Shown: piece by piece, positions 1 through 6,631 of the stretch
Layout: each line of letters opens with the position of its first letter
Position numbering within the stretch: the first letter of the stretch is position 1
From: DASPFV01 sp035620975
GTDB taxonomy: Bacteria > Acidobacteriota > Vicinamibacteria > Vicinamibacterales > 2-12-FULL-66-21
DNA: 18,696 bases
Direction of reading: 5' to 3'
NCBI GenBank assembly: GCA_035620975.1
Contig: DASPFV010000149.1
Coordinates: 1 to 18,696 of the forward strand
Position numbers and translations under genes: made by a program
The notes under the pieces: model-generated
What the model was told of the DNA's origin: nothing
Database searches by the model: none
The model's input: only the letters and a program-made list of their open reading frames with translations

Positions 1-13
1 TCACAATGTCCCG

Positions 14-682
14 ATGGGCGCTGCGATAGATTTCATCCTGCACCTCGACAAGCACCTCTTCGAGCTCACGGCCAGTTACGGCGGCTGGGTCTACGGGCTG
101 CTGTTCGCCATCGTGTTCGCGGAAACGGGACTCGTGGTCACACCCTTCCTGCCCGGCGATTCGCTGCTCTTCGCCGCCGGCGCGCTCTGCGGCGCAGGCC
201 TGCTGGATCCGGTGATCATGGGCTCGCTGCTCATCATTGCGGCCATCGTGGGCGACGCCGTCAACTACAGCATCGGGCGGTCGATCGGTCCGCGTGTCTT
301 CGTCGCGACCGACAGCTCCACGTGGGTGCAGCGGGCGCTCAAGCGCGAACATCTCGACCGGGCGCATGCGTTCTTCGAGAAGCATGGCGGGAAAGCCATC
401 GTGCTGGCCCGCTTCGTGCCCATCGTCCGGACCTTCGTGCCGTTCGTGGCCGGCGCGGCATCGATGTCGTACCCGGCGTTCGCGTTCTACAACGTGACCG
501 GCGCCATCCTGTGGGTGGTCTCGTGTTTCGGACTCGGCTACGCATTCGGCAACGTGCCGGTGATCAAGGAGAACTTCTGGGCCGTGGCGCTCGTGATCAT
601 CGCGGTGTCGCTGATCCCAATCGTGCTCGAGCTCGTTCGGGCGAGGAGCGGTCGTGCAACGCCGCCCGTGGTCCTGCCGTAA
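14..682 (+). CDS. DedA family membrane protein
   Basis: This 222-residue polytopic inner-membrane protein belongs to the DedA (SNARE-associated/VTT) family, whose members are linked to lipid-carrier flipping, envelope integrity and membrane-potential maintenance. The hallmark polar residues are visible in order: Glu37 in FAETGL, Asp49 in LPGDSLLF, Arg133 in LARFVP and Arg139 in VRTFVPFVAG. Their spacing matches the four residues known to be essential in E. coli YqjA (E39, D51, R130, R136), so it is probably a functional transporter-like member. Hydrophobic stretches lie at about 24-40, 51-90, 140-150, 157-180 and 186-207, and length is normal for the family. The ATG at 14 is the first plausible start; there is no clear Shine-Dalgarno sequence, and only 13 bases precede it. 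Substrate cannot be inferred, and the downstream DNA-repair genes are not obviously related in function. Confidence 0.93.
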   Translation: MGAAIDFILHLDKHLFELTASYGGWVYGLLFAIVFAETGLVVTPFLPGDSLLFAAGALCGAGLLDPVIMGSLLIIAAIVGDAVNYSIGRSIGPRVFVATDSSTWVQRALKREHLDRAHAFFEKHGGKAIVLARFVPIVRTFVPFVAGAASMSYPAFAFYNVTGAILWVVSCFGLGYAFGNVPVIKENFWAVALVIIAVSLIPIVLELVRARSGRATPPVVLP

Positions 683-762
683 ACAGCTGTCGGCTCTCAC
701 CAACAAGGGTCCGGCCGTCGAGCTGGCCGGACCGGCAGCTCGGAGCTGCTGCTGCCCACTGT

Positions 763-811
763 TGTCAGCTTCAGCTCAGCTGATGGCTGACAGCTGATAT
801 CTGACAGCGAT
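763..811. repeat. Heptamer-like repeat tract with nested hairpin
   Basis: Four consecutive heptamers with period 7 (CAGCTGA, TGGCTGA, CAGCTGA, TATCTGA) run from 777 to 804 and abut the exonuclease ATG at 810. To the left the motif appears in the opposite orientation (TGTCAGC at 763-769, TCAGCT at 771-776). TGTCAGC can pair with GCTGACA at 786-792 around a smaller CAGCT/AGCTG inner stem. The rest of the 683-809 gap carries further CAGCT/GAGCTG words at 736-755. Degenerate short tandem repeats of this kind are spread through intergenic DNA of some GC-rich soil bacteria. The role here is unknown; possibilities are transcription attenuation, protein binding, or a mobile intergenic repeat remnant. 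Confidence 0.6.
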
Positions 812-1802
812 GCTCACCGAGACCCCGGCCGGCCTCTACTGCGCCGCCGGAGACTTCTACGTCGATCCCTGGCAGCCTGTCCCGCGCGCGGTCATCACGC
901 ACGCGCACGGCGACCACGCCCGATCCGGGAGCGACGCTTACTTGTGCGTCGAGCCGTGCGCGCCCCTCCTCCACCGCCGGTTCGGGGGCCAGGGCGTCAT
1001 CGAGGCCCTGCCTTACGGTGCACCGCTGACCCTCGGCAGCGTGCGCGTCAGCCTGCATCCCGCGGGGCATGTGCTGGGATCCGCACAGGTACGCATCGAG
1101 GGTCCGGATGGCGTGTGGGTCGTGTCCGGCGACTACAAGCGGGCGGCGGACCCGACCTGCGATCCGTTCGAGCCGGTCCCGTGCGACACCTTCATCACCG
1201 AATCGACCTTCGGTCTGCCCGTGTATCGCTGGGACTCGACGGATCACGTGATCGCCGAGGTGCTGGCGTGGTGGCGCGACAGCGCCGAGGCCGGCCGGAC
1301 GCCAGTCCTCTTCTGCTACGCCATCGGCAAGGCGCAGCGCGTGCTGGCCGAGCTGGCGCGGCGCACGGATCGATTGGTGTATGTGCACGGGATGCTCACG
1401 CCGATGATCGAGGCGTATCGGGAAGCCGGCGTACGGCTGCTCCCGGTGCGGACCGCCACGGATCGGCCGAAGGGATCCTCCTTTGGCGGGGAGCTGGTGC
1501 TCGCGCCACTCCTGGCGCGCGGCACCCCCTGGATGCGGCGGCTCGGCGAGATATCCGATGCGTTTGCGTCGGGATTGATGCGCGTGCGCGGCGTGCGCCG
1601 GCAGCGGGCGTTCGACCGCGGCTTCGTGCTCTCCGATCACGCCGACTGGCCGGGCCTGCTGGACACGGTCACGGAAACCGGCGCCGGCCGCGTGCTCGCG
1701 ACCCACGGGTTCGCCGAACCGTTCGCCCGCTACCTGCGCGAGCAGGGGCGGGACGCCGGGGTGATGCGCACGGCATGGGAAGGAGAGCCGACGGGCGACT
1801 GA
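810..1802 (+). CDS. Ligase-associated DNA exonuclease (metallo-beta-lactamase / beta-CASP fold)
   Basis: This 330-residue cytoplasmic nuclease resembles the 'ligase-associated exonuclease' or 'mRNA 3-end processing factor-like' group of the MBL superfamily. The di-metal motifs are present: HAHGDH at 31-36, PAGHVLGS with His87, SGDYKR with Asp108, LSDHADW with His277, and THG with His299. Length is typical. The gene is followed on the same strand by an ATP-dependent DNA ligase, the partner that defines this family, which supports a role in repairing DNA breaks. The ATG at 810 gives a natural N-terminus (MLTETPAGLYC). It has no Shine-Dalgarno sequence, because the heptamer-like repeat tract occupies that position. 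In many genomes the pair is accompanied by a DEXH helicase and the phosphoesterase PdeM; neither is seen here. Confidence 0.9.
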   Translation: MLTETPAGLYCAAGDFYVDPWQPVPRAVITHAHGDHARSGSDAYLCVEPCAPLLHRRFGGQGVIEALPYGAPLTLGSVRVSLHPAGHVLGSAQVRIEGPDGVWVVSGDYKRAADPTCDPFEPVPCDTFITESTFGLPVYRWDSTDHVIAEVLAWWRDSAEAGRTPVLFCYAIGKAQRVLAELARRTDRLVYVHGMLTPMIEAYREAGVRLLPVRTATDRPKGSSFGGELVLAPLLARGTPWMRRLGEISDAFASGLMRVRGVRRQRAFDRGFVLSDHADWPGLLDTVTETGAGRVLATHGFAEPFARYLREQGRDAGVMRTAWEGEPTGD

Positions 1803-1948
1803 GGCGGGCGACCTTCCGGCTGACGCTGGAAGCGTCCAACTCGCGGGTACCAGCCGCTCGCAGCCCGCGGGACGCAGTTCCGCTCGCGTCTCGGCGCGCG
1901 GCCCTGGCGGCGCAGCCTGGAACCGCTGCATCTCCGACGCTGATCTGC

Positions 1949-3547
1949 ATGCGCCATTTCGCCGCCCTGTACGACGCCCTGGACCGGACGACGTCGACCA
2001 ACGCGAAGATCAGGGCGATGTCGGCGTACTTCGCGTCGACGCCGCCCGCGGACGCCGCGTGGGCCGTCTACTTCCTCATCGGCAGGCGTCTCAAGCGGCT
2101 CGTCTCGTACATCTCGATCCGGGACTGGACGCTCGCCGCCACGGGGCTGCCCGCCTGGCTGCTCGAGGAGTGCTACTCGGCCGTCGGCGACGGCGCGGAA
2201 ACTGCCGCGCTGGTGCTGGACCAGCTGCCGACCGCAGGCGCTGCCGATCTACCGCTCGCCGAGTGGGTCGAGGGACGCGTGCTCCGGCTCCGGGATCTCG
2301 ACGCAGCCGCACAACAGGCGCAGGTGACATCCTGGTGGCGGACGCTCGATCGCCTCCAGCGTTACATTCTGCTCAAGCTGCTCACGGGCGAGCTGCGCGT
2401 CGGCGTCTCGCACACGCTCGTCGTGCGCGCGCTGTCGGATGCCTCGGGCCTGCCGGCCACGACGATCGCGGCGCGCCTGATGGGCGACTGGACACCGTCG
2501 GGCGACTGGTACGCCGGCCTGCTCGCGCACGAGCGCACGCAGGACGACCTGTCGCGGCCGTATCCGTTCTGTCTGGCGTCGCCGCTCGACGTCGATCCGA
2601 CCACGCTCGGGAGCGTGTCCGACTGGCTCGTCGAGTGGAAGTGGGACGGAATCCGCGCTCAGCTCGTCCGGCGCGCGGGCGCCGTCCACCTGTGGTCGCG
2701 CGGCGAAGAGCTGATCACGCTGCGCTTTCCTGAGATCGCGGCCGCCTCGACGCACCTCCCCGACGGTACGGTGCTCGACGGCGAGGTCCTGGGCTTCCGC
2801 GACGACCGACCGTTGCCCTTCGCGGCCCTTCAGCAGCGGATCGGACGCCAGAAGCAGGTGGCGCAGCTCGCCCGGACGGTGCCGGTGGTGTTCATGACGT
2901 ACGACCTGCTGGAGGATCAGGGCCGGGACGTGCGGCCCCTCCCGCTCGATCTGCGGCGCGCCCGCCTGCTCCAGCGCCTCGAGCCGCACGGGCGCGGCAT
3001 CCTGCGCCCCTCGCCGACCCTCGACGCGGGGAGCTGGGACGAGCTGGCGGCGCGGCGCCGCGACTCACGCGCGCGTGGCGTCGAAGGCCTGATGCTCAAG
3101 CGGCGCTCGTCGCCGTACAGGGTCGGCCGCCGCCGCGGCGACTGGTGGAAATGGAAGATCGAGCCGCTGACGATGGATGCGGTGCTGATCTACGCGCAGC
3201 CGGGGAGCGGCCGCCGCGCCAGCCTCCTCACCGACTACACGTTCGGCGTCTGGGACCAGGGCGAGCTGATTCCCGTCGCGAAAGCGTACTCCGGACTGTC
3301 GAACGAGGAGATCGCCGAGCTCGACCGGTGGATCCGGCGCCACACGCGCGAGCGGTTCGGGCCGGTGCGGCACGTCGAGCCGTTCCACGTGTTCGAGCTG
3401 GGATTCGAGGCCATCGCGCGCTCGACCCGGCACCGGTCGGGGGTCGCCGTCCGGTTCCCGCGGATGCTGCGGTGGCGGCGCGACAAGCGCCCTGAGGACG
3501 CGGACACGCTCGAGACTGTCCGCGCGCTGCTGGACGCGCACGGCTGA
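1949..3547 (+). CDS. ATP-dependent DNA ligase (exonuclease-associated type)
   Basis: This 532-residue enzyme seals nicks using ATP. The layout is an alpha-helical DNA-binding domain (about 1-190), an adenylation domain (about 205-405) and an OB-fold domain (about 405-520). Nucleotidyltransferase motifs are intact: I, KWDG with adenylated Lys231; Ia, LWSRGEE (Arg251); III, LDGEVLGF (Glu279); IIIa, FMTYDLLE; IV, EGLMLKR (Glu379, Lys384); V, WWKWKIEP (Lys401, Lys403). It is far too short to be a LigD fusion and has no polymerase or phosphoesterase domain. The frame stays open upstream to 944 but there lies inside the exonuclease gene and encodes Arg/Ala-rich shadow sequence. The ATG at 1949 (MRHFAALYDALD) begins family-like sequence. 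The preceding 146-bp gap holds a small GACGCT/AGCGTC hairpin at 1822-1836 and no clear Shine-Dalgarno sequence. Co-transcription with the exonuclease is likely. Confidence 0.94.
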   Translation: MRHFAALYDALDRTTSTNAKIRAMSAYFASTPPADAAWAVYFLIGRRLKRLVSYISIRDWTLAATGLPAWLLEECYSAVGDGAETAALVLDQLPTAGAADLPLAEWVEGRVLRLRDLDAAAQQAQVTSWWRTLDRLQRYILLKLLTGELRVGVSHTLVVRALSDASGLPATTIAARLMGDWTPSGDWYAGLLAHERTQDDLSRPYPFCLASPLDVDPTTLGSVSDWLVEWKWDGIRAQLVRRAGAVHLWSRGEELITLRFPEIAAASTHLPDGTVLDGEVLGFRDDRPLPFAALQQRIGRQKQVAQLARTVPVVFMTYDLLEDQGRDVRPLPLDLRRARLLQRLEPHGRGILRPSPTLDAGSWDELAARRRDSRARGVEGLMLKRRSSPYRVGRRRGDWWKWKIEPLTMDAVLIYAQPGSGRRASLLTDYTFGVWDQGELIPVAKAYSGLSNEEIAELDRWIRRHTRERFGPVRHVEPFHVFELGFEAIARSTRHRSGVAVRFPRMLRWRRDKRPEDADTLETVRALLDAHG

Positions 3548-3575
3548 TCGCTGAGCCCAATCTGACGAAGGAGTG

Positions 3576-4505
3576 CTACTTCCTGTTCCGGCGGATGGCG
3601 CCGAGGTGGGCGTCGAGCCGGCGTATCGCCATCGCAATGGTCGTCACGGCTGCCACGAAGAACGCCTTCGACACCGTCTCGGCATCGTCGGTCACCTTGT
3701 GATAGTGGACCGCATCTTCCACGCCGAAGTAGACGAACGGGATCCCCGCCTGGTGAAAGACGAAGTGATCCGAATCGCGCGTCCAGTCGGTTCCCATCGC
3801 GTTCGGCCCGTCGTGTCCGAACCGCAGCTCGACCGGAGGAACCGCAATGTCCTGGAGATAGGGTTTCAGGAAGGGGTAGTGATGGGTTCCCACGGCGAAC
3901 AGCTCGTTGGACTCGTCGCGCGCGACCATATCGAGGTTCACGTTCAGGGCGATCGAGTGCAGCGGAACGGGCGGCGCGGCCAGCAGCGCCCGTGCGCCGT
4001 GAAGTCCGGATTCCTCGGCGTCGAGTGCCGCGAACAGGATCGGATGCTCGGGTGGCAGATCCCGGAAGGTCGTGGCGACGGCGAGCAGCGCGGCCACGCC
4101 CGACGCGTTGTCGTCGGCGCCGTTGAACACCTGCCCGTTCCGCACGCCGAGATGGTCGTAGTGGGCGGTGACCGCCATCCAGGGGCCGTCCGGCCGGCGC
4201 CCGCGAATGGCGCCAGCCACGTTCACGCCCTGCTGCGCGGGTCCCTCCTGCGAAGTTCGGAAGGTGAAGGGTTTCTCGTAGGTCGTCCCGAAGGGCTCGA
4301 TCCCGGCACGACGGAAACGCTCGACAATATACGCTCGCGCGCGGGCGCCGCCCGGCGTTCCGGCGCGGCGGCCCTCCATCGCGTCGGCCGACAGCACCTC
4401 CAGATCGCGCATCAGCGTATCGGAATCGATCCCCGGCTGTGGTTGCTGCGCCGCCGCGGAGAGCGTCAGCAGGAGCGCACAGCACGACACCACCCGCGAC
4501 GCCAT
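3576..4505 (-). CDS. Secreted M28 family zinc metallopeptidase
   Basis: This 309-residue M28-family aminopeptidase-like enzyme probably hydrolyses peptides outside the cytoplasm. A signal peptide is visible at residues 1-20 (MASRVVSCCALLLTLSAAAQ); the two cysteines at 8-9 do not form a convincing lipobox. The co-catalytic zinc site is complete: His115 and Asp117 in AHYDHLG, the Asp131/Asp132 pair in GADDNASG, Glu164/Glu165 in LDAEESG, Asp192 in NLDMV, and His269 in VHYHKVTDD. Length corresponds to the catalytic domain alone, with no PA insert. The gene stands alone: it converges on the ligase with a 28-bp gap and diverges from the membrane-protein gene at 4557 across 51 bp. Substrate specificity cannot be read from the sequence. 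Confidence 0.93.
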   Translation of the reverse strand: MASRVVSCCALLLTLSAAAQQPQPGIDSDTLMRDLEVLSADAMEGRRAGTPGGARARAYIVERFRRAGIEPFGTTYEKPFTFRTSQEGPAQQGVNVAGAIRGRRPDGPWMAVTAHYDHLGVRNGQVFNGADDNASGVAALLAVATTFRDLPPEHPILFAALDAEESGLHGARALLAAPPVPLHSIALNVNLDMVARDESNELFAVGTHHYPFLKPYLQDIAVPPVELRFGHDGPNAMGTDWTRDSDHFVFHQAGIPFVYFGVEDAVHYHKVTDDAETVSKAFFVAAVTTIAMAIRRLDAHLGAIRRNRK

Positions 4506-4514
4506 CGTTTTGTC

Positions 4515-4546
4515 ATTGTAGCGGACGGCCGATCTCCGCGTATGCT
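4515..4546. promoter_or_regulatory. Possible divergent -10 elements
   Basis: The 51-bp gap between two divergent genes contains TACAAT on the minus strand (4520 to 4515), 9 bases before the M28 peptidase ATG. It also contains TATGCT on the plus strand (4541-4546), 10 bases before the GTG at 4557, with a weak TTGTAG 18 bp upstream. If these are -10 boxes, both transcripts would start within a few bases of the start codon and be nearly leaderless. No good -35 is visible for the minus-strand element. This is motif reading only. Confidence 0.25.
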
Positions 4547-4556
4547 GTAGAAGTCA

Positions 4557-5063
4557 GTGGCCGTCGAACCTCCCGCCCTCGCGACAGTCCGCCGCATCCT
4601 CCTCGTCACGCTGATCCTGGGCGTCGCGGGCAACGCCGTGGAGCTGCTGCTCCTGGGCCACTTCGAGGACTGGGCGCAGCGCGTGCCGCTCGTGCTGAGC
4701 GCCGTGCTGCTCGTCGCGTTGATCTGGCTCGGCGCGACGCGAGGGCCGCTGCCCATGCGCGCGCTGCAGGGCGTCCTCGTCCTGTCCGCGATGAGCGGCG
4801 GGCTCGGCGTGCTGCTGCACTACCGTGGCAGCATGGAGTTCGAACTGGAGATGTATCCCTCACTGGCAGGATTCGAGCTGTTCCGCGAGGCCATGACGGG
4901 GGCGACGCCGGCCCTGGCGCCGGGCACGATGCTCCTGTTCGCGCTCATCGGCCTCGCCTACACCTACCGGCATCCCAGGCTGCAGGCTGCAGAGGTCGAG
5001 ACGCCGGTGATCTCGCGGGCCTCGCGCCCTGACACGATTCGCGTCAAGGAGAGAGAGTCATGA
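4557..5063 (+). CDS. Four-helix membrane protein of unknown function
   Basis: I do not recognise a family for this 168-residue protein. It shows four hydrophobic segments at about 14-34, 43-60, 68-88 and 119-137. A polar stretch after the third (GSMEFELEMYPSL, about 91-103) is followed by the last helix and a short charged tail (IRVKERES). The start is GTG at 4557, the first usable codon after the divergent M28 gene; no Shine-Dalgarno sequence is evident. Its TGA overlaps the next gene's ATG as ATGA, so the two are very likely co-transcribed and translationally coupled. This suggests a shared function with the exported helix-hairpin-helix protein, for example as membrane partner, but nothing in the sequence shows contact. 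Confidence 0.8.
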   Translation: MAVEPPALATVRRILLVTLILGVAGNAVELLLLGHFEDWAQRVPLVLSAVLLVALIWLGATRGPLPMRALQGVLVLSAMSGGLGVLLHYRGSMEFELEMYPSLAGFELFREAMTGATPALAPGTMLLFALIGLAYTYRHPRLQAAEVETPVISRASRPDTIRVKERES

Positions 5064-5689
5064 AGCTGATCCGCACAGCACTCGCGGTGGCGGCCGCGAT
5101 GGCGATCGCCGCCGCCGTGTCGGCCCAGGTCGGCAAGGGCCTGCTCGACATCAACTCGGCCACCGAGAAGGACCTGCTCGCCGTTCCACACCTGAACACC
5201 GCCATCGTCAAGGAGCTGATTGCGCAGCGGCCGTTCATGAAGCCCGCCGACCTGCACGCGTTCCTGACGGCCAAGGGGCTCACGAAAGAGCAGGCGACTG
5301 AGGTCTACCGGAAGGCGTTCGTGCACCTGAACCTGAACACCGCGACGCGGGAGGAGATTCTCCTCATCCCGAATTTGGGCAACCGGATGGTCGGCGAGTT
5401 CCTCGAGTATCGGCCCTACAAGGCCATGGCGCAGTTCCGCCGCGAGATCGGCAAGTACGTGGACGACAAGGAAGTCGCGCGGCTGGAGCAGTACGTCTTC
5501 GTGCCGATCAACCTCAACACGGCGAGCGACGAGGACATCCTGACCATCCCCGGCCTCGGGCAGCGCATGCTGCGGGAGTTCAAGGAATACCGCCCGTACA
5601 AGAGCATGGAGCAGTTCCGCCGCGAGATCGGGAAGTACGTGGACGACAAGGAAGTCGCGCGCCTGGAGCGCTTCGTGACGCTCGAGTAA
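5060..5689 (+). CDS. Exported protein of three tandem ComEA-like helix-hairpin-helix repeats
   Basis: The protein has 209 residues. A signal peptide at about 1-23 (MKLIRTALAV... ending SAQ) is followed by three repeats of exactly 60 residues (about 30-89, 90-149, 150-209). Each opens with an N-x-AT motif (DINSAT, NLNTAT, NLNTAS) followed by a helix-hairpin-helix core (AVPHL, LIPNLGNRM, TIPGLGQRM). ComEA-type helix-hairpin-helix units bind double-stranded DNA non-specifically, commonly in uptake across the cell envelope. DNA binding outside the cytoplasm is therefore plausible, but a triple-repeat protein without a membrane anchor is not ComEA itself. The second and third repeats are nearly identical over their C-terminal halves; the first has diverged. 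Translation starts at ATG 5060, overlapping the upstream stop, with a good AAGGAG at 5046-5051. Confidence 0.88.
   Translation: MKLIRTALAVAAAMAIAAAVSAQVGKGLLDINSATEKDLLAVPHLNTAIVKELIAQRPFMKPADLHAFLTAKGLTKEQATEVYRKAFVHLNLNTATREEILLIPNLGNRMVGEFLEYRPYKAMAQFRREIGKYVDDKEVARLEQYVFVPINLNTASDEDILTIPGLGQRMLREFKEYRPYKSMEQFRREIGKYVDDKEVARLERFVTLE
5431..5669 (+). repeat. Internal 180-bp-period DNA duplication in the helix-hairpin-helix gene
   Basis: Bases 5431-5489 and 5611-5669 are identical over 59 positions except for two differences (5452 C versus G, 5482 G versus C), at an offset of exactly 180 bp. Both differences are synonymous (GGC/GGG Gly, CGG/CGC Arg). The flanking halves of the repeats have diverged more. 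This points to a recent duplication or ongoing gene conversion between the two units. Confidence 0.85.
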
Positions 5690-5703
5690 ACCGCCGGGTT
5701 GGA

Positions 5704-5742
5704 AGGCGGCGCGTCGGCTCGCTCGGCCGGCTAGCGCCGCCT
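5704..5742. terminator. Candidate hairpin between convergent genes
   Basis: AGGCGGCGC at 5704-5712 is perfectly complementary to GCGCCGCCT at 5734-5742, giving a 9-bp all-GC-rich stem with a 21-base loop. It sits where the helix-hairpin-helix gene (plus) and the ankyrin gene (minus) meet; the loop includes the start of the ankyrin stop codon. No T-run follows on either strand, so it is not a textbook intrinsic terminator. It could still slow polymerase or protect 3' ends. Confidence 0.35.
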
Positions 5743-6510
5743 CCCCGTCACCACCAGCCCGCCGTCCTCGATCACGACCGTGGCCGCCGGCTCGCCTTCG
5801 GCAAACCGGATCCGCACCGCTTCGGCGCCGCTTGGATGGAACACGCGCGCGCCATGGTGGAACAGGTTCCGCTCCACTCCGCCTTCGCGCTTGATCACCA
5901 GTCCCGTCCGCTCGTTCACCGAGACGACCAGCCGATCAGTGGTCCCGCGGCCGAAGGTGTAGACTCCGGTGACCGCCGTCCGCTCACGATCGTCCATCGG
6001 TTCGTTGACGTAGCGCTCGTCGGCGCCGCCCACCGACTCGAGGTACTTCACGACCTCCAGCGCGCCGCCCGACTTCGCGTGGGCGAGCAGCGTGATGCCG
6101 TGCGGACCGCGGACCTTCTGCACGCCCGGCGACGCGGCCACGAGCGCGCGAACGACCTCGAGCTGCCCGAGCATCGCCGCCGAGAACAGGCTGGGCCGTG
6201 CACCGGCCCTCAGCAGCAGATCGGCGATCTCCCGGTTTCCGACGTGCGACGCGGCGCCGAGCGCCGTTTCCCAGTCGCCGAATCCCCAGTCCCACGCCGC
6301 GTTCGCCAGCGCCGGGCGCCCGCTCAGCAGCTCCCGCACCCTGACGACGTTGCCATGCGACACCGCCACCATTTCGCGGACGACGGCCGGGGCCTGCGAC
6401 GGGAACACGTCGGAAACGCCCGACACCTCGGCACCCGACGACTGACCCAGCAGCGGCGTGGCCGGCACCACGCCGGACGCGACGAGGAAAGCACGGCGCG
6501 ACATGAACAT
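5731..6510 (-). CDS. Tat-exported ankyrin-repeat protein with C-terminal beta domain
   Basis: This 259-residue protein begins with a near-consensus twin-arginine motif (SRRAFLV, residues 4-10) and a hydrophobic stretch ending at about PLLGQ, so export in folded form is likely. Ankyrin-type helices follow at about 45-165: VVREMVAVSHGNVVRVRELL, ETALGAASHVGNREIADLLL, SLFSAAMLGQLEVVRALV and LLAHAKSGGALEVVKYL. The last 80 residues (from VTGVYTFG) look like a small beta-rich domain of the kind appended to some Acidobacteria secreted proteins; its role is unknown. The start at 6510 is favoured over Met3 by a strong GGAGG seven bases upstream. Ankyrin repeats mediate protein-protein contacts, so a periplasmic adaptor is the safest reading. 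It lies 121 bp downstream of the regulator gene on the same strand. Confidence 0.85.
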   Translation of the reverse strand: MFMSRRAFLVASGVVPATPLLGQSSGAEVSGVSDVFPSQAPAVVREMVAVSHGNVVRVRELLSGRPALANAAWDWGFGDWETALGAASHVGNREIADLLLRAGARPSLFSAAMLGQLEVVRALVAASPGVQKVRGPHGITLLAHAKSGGALEVVKYLESVGGADERYVNEPMDDRERTAVTGVYTFGRGTTDRLVVSVNERTGLVIKREGGVERNLFHHGARVFHPSGAEAVRIRFAEGEPAATVVIEDGGLVVTGRRR

Positions 6511-6631
6511 GAGCGAACCTCCGCCGGGAGGATGCGGCGCGCAGCCGCCCGACGCAAGCGAGGATCATGTGAGGCAGCAAGCCGTTCGCTGGCAGTGAGA
6601 TAGGAACGCAGGCGAGGGCACCTCGACTGGC

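Noticed and set aside
944..1948. Upstream extension of the ligase frame
   Set aside because: It overlaps the exonuclease gene in another frame, encodes Arg/Ala-rich shadow sequence, and the family N-terminus begins at 1949.
3573..4550. 325-codon plus-strand frame opposite the M28 peptidase
   Set aside because: The minus-strand frame has a signal peptide and a complete zinc site; the plus-strand product shows no recognisable fold or start signal.
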